Below are positions 15,201 through 24,200 of a DNA stretch of 64,000 bases, piece by piece. The position numbers and the translations under genes are program-made. Origin of the DNA: Schistocephalus solidus (lineage: Eukaryota > Platyhelminthes > Cestoda > Diphyllobothriidea > Diphyllobothriidae); the NCBI GenBank assembly GCA_017591395.1, contig WEDG01005641.1, forward strand, positions 29,082 to 93,081. Reading direction: 5' to 3'. Every line of letters begins with the position of its first letter. Positions within the stretch are counted from its first letter, which is position 1. The notes beneath the pieces were generated by a model. It had not been told where the DNA came from and ran no database searches. It saw only the letters and a program-made list of their open reading frames with translations.

Positions 15201-18200
15201 TTGAACTCAAGAACCTGGTACTGGAGAACCTACTACATTTTTCCTCGAGGAAGAGCGCCGAATGTTAGAAGCTGACGCCAAGTGTGAGTTTGTCCTTTCG
15301 AGTTTTTCGCATCTATCCCTTCCAGCCCTCGTAAGCAGTCGTTCCGATCTTAGTTTTGCAGTCTGCCTCTGTTATGCCATAATTTCGTGTCATGTATTTC
15401 TATTGCAATGACGTTCACACGTCCTATTCACTTCTTTCAGGAAAGCAACTTGCTGCTGAAGGTATATTCACCGAGTTTTTATTCAGGACAGTTTCTTTTT
15501 GATCCGGAAGTTCTCTGGGTTTTCAAACGTAATCCAAAGTTTGAGTACTTTATTGTTTCGGTTGGATTTGGTAGCCGCGATTTCATGATTTAATCGTTTG
15601 GTTTCTATCAAGTACTGCTTCTTGTCATCATTATAACTGTCGTTTCACAACTGTATCTATCTTTCAGGGAAGGCCTGTCACAAAGAGGAGTCTCTCAAGA
15701 TCATGGGTGACGTGGCCTCTGGCATCGGTAGCCACGTCGCTCAGGCCTATCTGAAGGACATCCTGGAATCCTTCTTCTCCCCCTCGCCTTCCGTGCGTCT
15801 CACCTCGCTCTCCGTGATCACTACAATTCTGCGCCAGGGTCTGATTCACCCAGTACAAACAGTACCCTATCTCATCGCTACGCAAACTGACTATGACCCG
15901 AACGTACGTTTCAAAGCGGAGACCCAGCTGCAGGAGATTGACAACAAGTTTCCCGGCTTCATAAGTGTGAGTTTTTTTTTCTCTCTCTCTCTCTCCCTTA
16001 GCTCTTGTGTGCCTTGTTCATCTCGGCATCCTCGTGGAATGTTAGCCAAAACTCTGTAGTTTTTCCTTTCAAAAAATACTAAATTAGCTGAAAAATGGTA
16101 CTATTCAGTTATAAAAAAGTTTCCATTATTCTTTTGAGACAAAGAGATGTCTATTCACAAGCCTCGTGTCTGTCCATTTATTAATGCTGCTTAAAAAGTA
16201 TTTAAAAGATCGTCCAGATCGATTTAAAAATTTATTGAGCCCTATTCGACGTCTTCCTACTAGCTACAAGCAGTGCGTGATTTTCTTAGACGGAACATAT
16301 GCAGCATTTCATTTGGAAACTCTGAATGCAAGTTTAACGATGGGTTGGACTCGAAATTATTCGGGAACCGAAAGATTTTTTGCCGAAATATAAAATTTGA
16401 GGAAGACGTGATTTTATACCGAAGGAGAGGAGTTCAAGAAGGAATATTTTGTGGATGTTTTCTTAAAAATATGTTTGAATTTACAAGACTGTCAAAAATA
16501 AATGAGAAAAATGCACCAGTTAGTTTTTACAGAGATAAGTTTTTGCACGCGGCCGAAAATAAGCTCTTTCAAAATGCCAACATCCTGATGATGCTGCACG
16601 ATGATTAATATTACAACCTTAATTAATCTTTTCGGACCAGAAACACTTCAGAACTTCGACTAACCTTTAATGAAATAGCAAATCTACTGTATTTGACATG
16701 ACTTTTTGCTCAGGCCAAATAATGAATCCCAATATACGTTGTTCTCGCACTTGTCTTCACCTCGTTAACTAATTACCGCATATGACGTTGATCCCTCCGT
16801 TCATTCAGGTGCCGGTAGCATTCTGGCTTTGCTTTAAATACCCCGCATGACATTGAGTTTAAATAAAACGTTTCATGCTAAGAGCCATCTGCACGTCTGT
16901 TCGCAGTTGTCTGATATGCAAAGTCCCTTCACAAGTGCTTTTTTACATGTTTATCCTCCTAAACTGGCAATCGTCTTCAGGTTTTCAATGTTCTACCTGA
17001 AATTGCCACGTTAAGGCACCGCCTAACACGTGATGCTGGTGTCTGCCAGATAGTTTGGACTTAAGTGCTCTGTGATTTATTTTGCTACGCGAGCGTGCGT
17101 ACACACTGCATGTTGGTGGTTTTCGATCCTCATGTACCAGGTTGGCATATTATACTAAGGCGTATTCTGCAAACGCTTCTGTTAGCAACCAACTCAACCG
17201 AATTTCAGTCCTCGTGAGCGGTGTTGGCGGCTGCACATTGCGGTCTGAAAATCTGCCAACTTGTGACGGATGTTTGATGTGAAATCGACACTCCTCCTGT
17301 CTGCCTGAAATCTCTGCTGAATATAACTTTGCGTCGCTTTATTTTAGATGAGAGCGACCCAGGGCGTCTGCATGTCTTTCCGCCTTCAAGCCGTGTTGCA
17401 TGCGTCCGGTTGTCTGCATAAGACTGATGCTCGGCCGGATGAACCGGCAGCCGCCGCCGCGAGCGTCCCAGAAGGCACCAGTGCCACCTGTACGCCCCAG
17501 CAGACCCCTCAGAAGACGGCGTCTGCCTCCTCCACCAGAAGGTCAACCCGACACCACAATCAGCAGTCGCAACAGTCCGAGTCAGAGAACCTGTCTCAGG
17601 AGACTGTATCCGCGCCGACTGCAGTGGTGCCCGACTCTGGAGGCAGGACTCCCGCAGCGCTTCCTGTCGTCATCGATTACGGGGCCATTCGCGGTTCCCG
17701 CAATGTAGACAGTGACATCCCCTCCGCTCTGAACTCCCAGCTCTATTCGATGCTGCGAGGAAATCGTGGTCAGCGCCGCTCCTTCCTGAATGGCCTCTTA
17801 GCCCTTTTTGATGACTCGCAGGTAGGCGTTTCCAACTCCCACCCACGCGCTACTACACCAGACTTTTCGTTTTTCTGGCCCTCGGGCTCTTTATTTTAGT
17901 CGTAACCAGTTTTGTCCTTAACAAATGACTTTACCAGACTGCTGCTCTGAGTATACGAAGCACCATTGAAGTTTTAATTTCGTTACGTCAGGTCACGGCG
18001 TTGTCAATCAAGCCAATGTCAAATACTTCAATTGGAACCTAGAAAATTTGACTTATTTCCCAATAACTGGAACAGTTGTCAAGTTCGATATGTTTCAGGA
18101 TATTTGGCGGTTTAAAACAATTCCGGTGCGGATTATTCATGCCAGCTGATCTCTGTAGGGGAAGGATTTAAAAAGGATTAGGAAACTCCCTGAATTTCTC

Positions 18201-21200
18201 ACTTTAGTCTGCCCTGTGCCCTGGCAAATAGTATCAGGTCGACCTTAGACGAGTGTGCATGTATTGCTTCTTTAAAGGCCGTTCGTGTCATCCACCTTGT
18301 GTGTGTGGTTTAACCTTCGTTACAGGTTTTATCCTATTGTTCTGCTTCTCATTATTCGTATTCTAAACGCCCGTATATTTGTTTTGCTACGATGGAGAAA
18401 TATGAAGTAAAAAAAGAAGAAAAGATAAACTGTCCACTTATAAATATCCTGTATGAATGCGTTCACTACCGCGCTGCTTAGAAGCTTTTCGTTTCAACCT
18501 ACGAAAAAGCATTTATTGTCCCCAAGAAGTCTGAACTCCGACGCGCTACTCCGTCCAGCGTGGCTGCTTCGATCACGTCTTACATGCATCTAATTCGATG
18601 TTATTTTCTCACAAATAGCGTTTGTCGCTGGCACGGCTTGTCTACGTAGCCGACAACCTCGCCTTCTTCCCCTACCAGTGCCAGGAGGAGCCTCTCTTTG
18701 TGATACACCATATCGATCTCACAGTCAGTATGAACGGTTCAACTTTGTTGCAATCTGTGCGCGAGGCCCTCTTTCCCGAGTTCAAAGCCGCCCTTGAGGC
18801 GGCGATGGCTGCCCAGCGGGCTGCGGAGGCAGAATCAACAGCTGCTGCTGTTCCCGGTATCTCGGACGACCATCCCGCCATTCAACAGCAAAATCAACAA
18901 ACGACCGCCTCAGAGGGCCGACAGACTCGGGCGGAATCGGCAGCGGCCACCCCATCGAAACAATCGCTTTTTAAGCTCACCGCTTCGGCCTCCTCTTCCT
19001 CTGTGCTCAATGTCGGTCGCGAAGGTTTGTGACTGTCTGATTTGTCCTCTCTGATGCCTTGGCGCCTTCAAGTGGTTATGGTGGAGATTAGACCAATCTT
19101 GTGCCCTTTCATATGCCCCACGGGGTAACACTCCTGTTCGCGACTGATCAAGTCCTTTCCATGAGTTAATTTCCGTGGAAATTCATGCGCGCACTTAGAG
19201 TAAATCCTTCAGAACCAACTTTTTCAGGCTCGGTCCGCTAGTTGATACGAATCTTTGAGCAGAAATTCATCCGTTGCTGCGGAATAAGCGCGTCATATTC
19301 TCTAGCTGCTTACATCTAGACAGTAGTATAGCCTAAGTAATTATTTACCATACTGACAGCACAGGTAGTCAGTTACTACAGCAACGTCTGAAATGCGTTT
19401 TTTATTATCACTATCTCAAAGAAGCAAACTTGCCTGAATTAATTTCTAATTGGAAATATTGATTCTTAGAGAAAATCCCAACTGATTAATTTGTTTCTTT
19501 CAATGAAATGCTACGCTGTGCTCTCATTCACTGACACTTTATATTTTGGCACACTTTTTGTCACAGGCCAGGTTGGACGATTAAAACTATACACTGCATT
19601 AGATTAATTGCGGCACTGTGTGCGTTAGTGCTCACGCCAGTTTATTTGCTGACAAGGATCAATATGCACGTTCATGCCTCTGCTTTTTTAGCCACATCGA
19701 GTTTCAATTCTTCAATCACCTCGCTGTATGTAGACGAGGAAAACGAAGATGCCATGGTCACCCGTCTCGTCTCCTCCGGACCTGCCGGTTTCGCCGCAGT
19801 TCGGAACGCGGTTCACGCCAGTCGCGCCTGCTTGCTACTGCTAAACTTGAAGCAGTACCTGAAGGATGTCTACGGAATGACAGACAGGTATGACTGAGGG
19901 GAGGTCCTCTAATGGTCTTCTTTCTGTTTGTTCTGGAGTCCCTAACACCTACTTCTTTTTTGGGGAAAGCATACAAAGCGGTTTTTCAGTTGTACAGTCA
20001 GTGAAACGTGAAAAGGAAATTCTTAAATGCGTTTTTGGCTAGGAAAGATTACTTTAAGTGTGGTTTTACTATCGCTCGCCATACGGTAAAGTCTGATATT
20101 TCAGACAGGCCAGGATGCCGGCTTTCAACTGCCAACAAAACTACAATCTATAAAACTATCATAGGCAGATAGGCCTACGATAGTAGCTACTGTGCGGCTG
20201 CTGGTGGGGCTCGAAAGTGAGCCCAAAGTCATAAAGGAACGAGTGAGTTCTGTTAGCGATCGGGAAGCGCTCATCAACGATTGTCAATATTCCCGATCTG
20301 AACCGGCAGGACAATGAGCCCCTGACTCAATGGTTACAGTGTTTGACTTCTGATCAACAGGTCGCGAGTTCGAGCCCCGGGCGCCGCAGCACCTGGGGTT
20401 TGGTATGGCTGGCTGATGACGGCTAATGAGCTGCAAATGGCTAGTCCAGTATCCCTTGGCTTTGTCGGCTATGTTCGTCTGTCTATGCTACTAAATGCTG
20501 TGTGGCTGCTGACGGGACTCGGCAATGAGCCCCAAGGCAGGACGGAACGAGTGAGTTCCGTTAGCGATCGGTGAGCGTTCATCAACTAATGACAAAATAT
20601 CCTTTTTGTGCTTGTCATATTCAAATTTTATACTTGAAGAAATGCCATCTTGGTTTTCAAAAAGGTTGATTATGAGATTTTTAAGACCGCAAAATGCCCG
20701 TTCAAGACGCGTCATATCTGTACGTTTATTAATGCCCCTAATTCGGTATGAAACATATCCACGTCCATTGAAAAATGTACATTTTCTCTAGAACTTATTG
20801 GAATTAATGATTTCATTGAAAATCAATAGGAATCTCCTGTGGTTTTTCAGGCGGTGATAAAGACCCGTGTTAGAAATATGTTGGGATTATGCTGCAGGAT
20901 GATAAATGTGAAATTCTCCTTTCGCCTTTCAGCATTTTGGGCCAACATTTCATGACTGTATTTTGCTGATATCAGTCATGATGATCATTATAAACGATTC
21001 TCTTTCTTTATTCTCGCCCTCTAGTAAAGTTCAGAAGTACTCCCCTACGGACTCTTCTAAACTATGGGAAAAGCAACTGACACGTCGGTCCGGTGTCCGT
21101 TTCGTGCCTACTCTCTGTCTCCGTTCTGCTGCTGAGGAGATCGCTGAGGTGGCAAGCAATGCTATTGCTCCGCGAGCGGTGGCCTCCTCCGACGAAAAGG

Positions 21201-24200
21201 CAGTAGCTGAAGCCAACAGTGGCTCTGCAGCGGCGGAAGAGCAGCAGTCGTTTGCAAACACCGCCTCCAACGCACAACCCGAGGATACACAGGAAATCAG
21301 TACGGAGGCTGCCCGCGCTCTGGTCTTTGAATTCCTCGAGTTCCGCAAGCTCATCCTGTCCATTGATCCACCGGACGAGGATGATACCCTAGATACCTCG
21401 ATGAACGCTGGCGAGGTTGGGCAGTCACTCCAGGCGGGTGATACCGCCACTGGTACGGATGAATTTATTAAATGCCACGGTGTTTTCAAATATACGCACA
21501 CTTCCAGAAATGGCTTCAGCTTCCAGTACCCATGGTAACGCTACTCAACTGCGGCCTCTCATACCACCCCTTGCAACCGAGCAGTTAAGCTGATTACAGA
21601 GGCTTGTCCAATTTAAAGAGTTGATGTCGTAACGCCGCGAGTTAGGGTATTTTGTGAGACAGTTGTGTTGCCTCCGCCCCAACTTGCCTTTCTTTTGCAT
21701 TAAGTTCGCATCTGACGGCCAGTATTTTTGCCTCTGTTTTAGTGACGCGAACCTTTTCTGAATAAGTGTTCTGCGGAGGGGAGGAATTAGTGTGACCTTT
21801 AAATAATATCCACTATTTGCTGTTACTCAAGTAAGTTCCGCGACAAAATGTTTGAGTCAAATAAGGGGGCGGGCGAATTATCCTAAAAAAACGGTTCCAG
21901 CACATTCGACTAGTCGACCTCAGTGCGGTTTTCGTTTTAACGCACTATCCCAAACTCTGTCATATTCGGCTAGTAATTTTACCTCCAGACCATATGCCGC
22001 GCCTCATCCTTGGAGTACTTGCTTTTTTGTAGACACTGTGCCGACGCGTCTCCCTCCGGGCCGCACACTCGTCCCCCAGACGCATGGAAGGTCATCCGAT
22101 GAAGAGGATGAGAACTCAGATGATTCAAATGTAAGCCTTGTTTTATTTTTTTTTCATTTGGATGCGCTTATATTCATGAGATTTCTTGCTAACTCATGCT
22201 TTGCAAGCGACATTTTCCATACCAGAAAAGTGGTCTTCTGTAGACAGGGTCTTTAGGTTACCGCAGGAGATACCGGAAATCTGAAGGGACACTTCTGTCT
22301 GTGAACCTGTCTCGAATTGGGCAAAACTTTCGAAACTAGAGGCGCCGGTCCGCGTTACGCAGATCTAACGATGAATTCGAAGAAGCTCTGCTGCAACGAT
22401 ATTTGCAGTCCCAAAAATATAACAGAAGATCGCTGCCATAGATAATAGGCGGAATGCTTGTTCCCCTTAGTCTTCAAATCTTTTACAGATATCCTCTTAA
22501 CATAATGATTCATCTTCCTACCCAAACCAAACTCTGATATCGCAAAGACCGTTTTCAGCAGGAGTCATTCCTGTCATTTCGCTTACTGAGTGCTAATGAA
22601 ACTCACTCGTTCCGCTCTGCCTTGGGGCTCACTCTCGAGCCCCCGTCAGCAGCCGCTCAGCGGCTAGTAGTAAAACAGACAGATGAATACTGCTGGCAAA
22701 GACAAGGGAGATTGGAATGGCCATTTTCTGGCTTATTAGCCGTCGTCAGCGAGTCATACTCAACCCCACCCGAGGCTCGAGCCCGTGACCTGTTGATCAA
22801 AAGTCCTGCTCTCTAACTATTCAGTCATGGAGACTCGTCTTGCCGGTTTAGGTCGGGAATACTGACTGTATTCGTTGATGAACGTTCACCAATCACTAAC
22901 TGAACTCACTTGTCCCATTCATAACCCGTTGACAGCCGTAGCAGAAAATAGAGAATGCACCGCAATGTTGGTGCGTGGTTGGCGCAGCCATTTCTGTCTC
23001 GGAAGCTGCCTTGATTGGGTTTCACGCTTAAGTCACGAAAACCTTTAGTCCGTTGGGAAAATTGTAGTGGCATCTACTTTTGCACCAAATTCTATACACT
23101 CATGCTACCTAGCCGCATTTTAAATCTACACGTAACGCCTCTTGTTTCCTGTGGTTCCACTTCAAATCGTTTCATATTTATCCTCAGCGGCAGTTCGTCG
23201 CGGAATCTAAATCTGATATGGTAGTCGTTTATTGCTGTGTGCCTCCTGAAGCATGGCAATTTTTTCTGACCTTTAATGGGCATTTGTATCTGATTTATTT
23301 TCTTGTCTCCTTCAATGCCAGGCCGGAGGCGCTTCGAGACTGCTACTGGCCCAGTCAGCACCTCAACGCCGTCGAGGAGCTAGCGGTAGCGCCATTGCTA
23401 CTAGGAGTGCACGTGTCACCCGACCCACGCCCACAAAAAGACGCAGCACCCGGCAAAAGCGAATGCGGGTAAGTGATGACAGGCAGGCGTATACCTATCT
23501 CGTCCACTGCCTACTATGGCCACCTTTGCCTCTCTCTCCCTCCCTCCTCTCTGAGGCCGACTCATTTGGAGTTTAGTAAGCCTGCCGCCAATCATGCCGA
23601 CCTGACGGAGGTCGAAGGCTTATAGACACGAATAGGGGCATGAAACCCACCGCAGTTCTACCAACTTCAAACTGCAGATTCAAAATCTTTCTTCAGGCGG
23701 AACTCAGGCAGCCTTCCGTCCTAACAAAGAATGAAGTCGTTTTACCTGCGTAACAATTATTTTATGAGGGTAAAGCTCCGGCAGATGGTGACTGCTCCTA
23801 ACACACATGGTTTAAGGCGGAAACGTTTTTCTCCAATTAAATCTTTGCGATTTACTTTGATGTTAATCGCGGTGGCGGTGGGGGATGGCTGTCTTCGTTT
23901 AATTACCCTAGCATAGAATGTCGCTTTCCCCTCCCAATATTTATGAAGGAGCTAGTTTCCGTCCCCAGGCGTACCTGTAACGAGGTTCTTTGGAGTCTGG
24001 ACTCTTCGTAAAACTTACGAGATCTATTCCTCGCTCCCCTTCCCATTCCAAATCGAATTTTCTTAAATTCCACAAGTACAGATCTGCAGCAATCTAGTAA
24101 ATTGATCTGACGTCTGTCGTCTTCTTGTATTTCGCATACGCTGTAATCCTTGCTGCATGGATTAGCCGGTTTTCTTGAATTTGAAAGATATCGGTTGTTG

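Noticed and set aside
23218..23472. 84-codon frame overlapping NIPBL exon 16
   Set aside because: Its phase does not join exon 15 or exon 17; the basic frame from 23322 does so at both sides.
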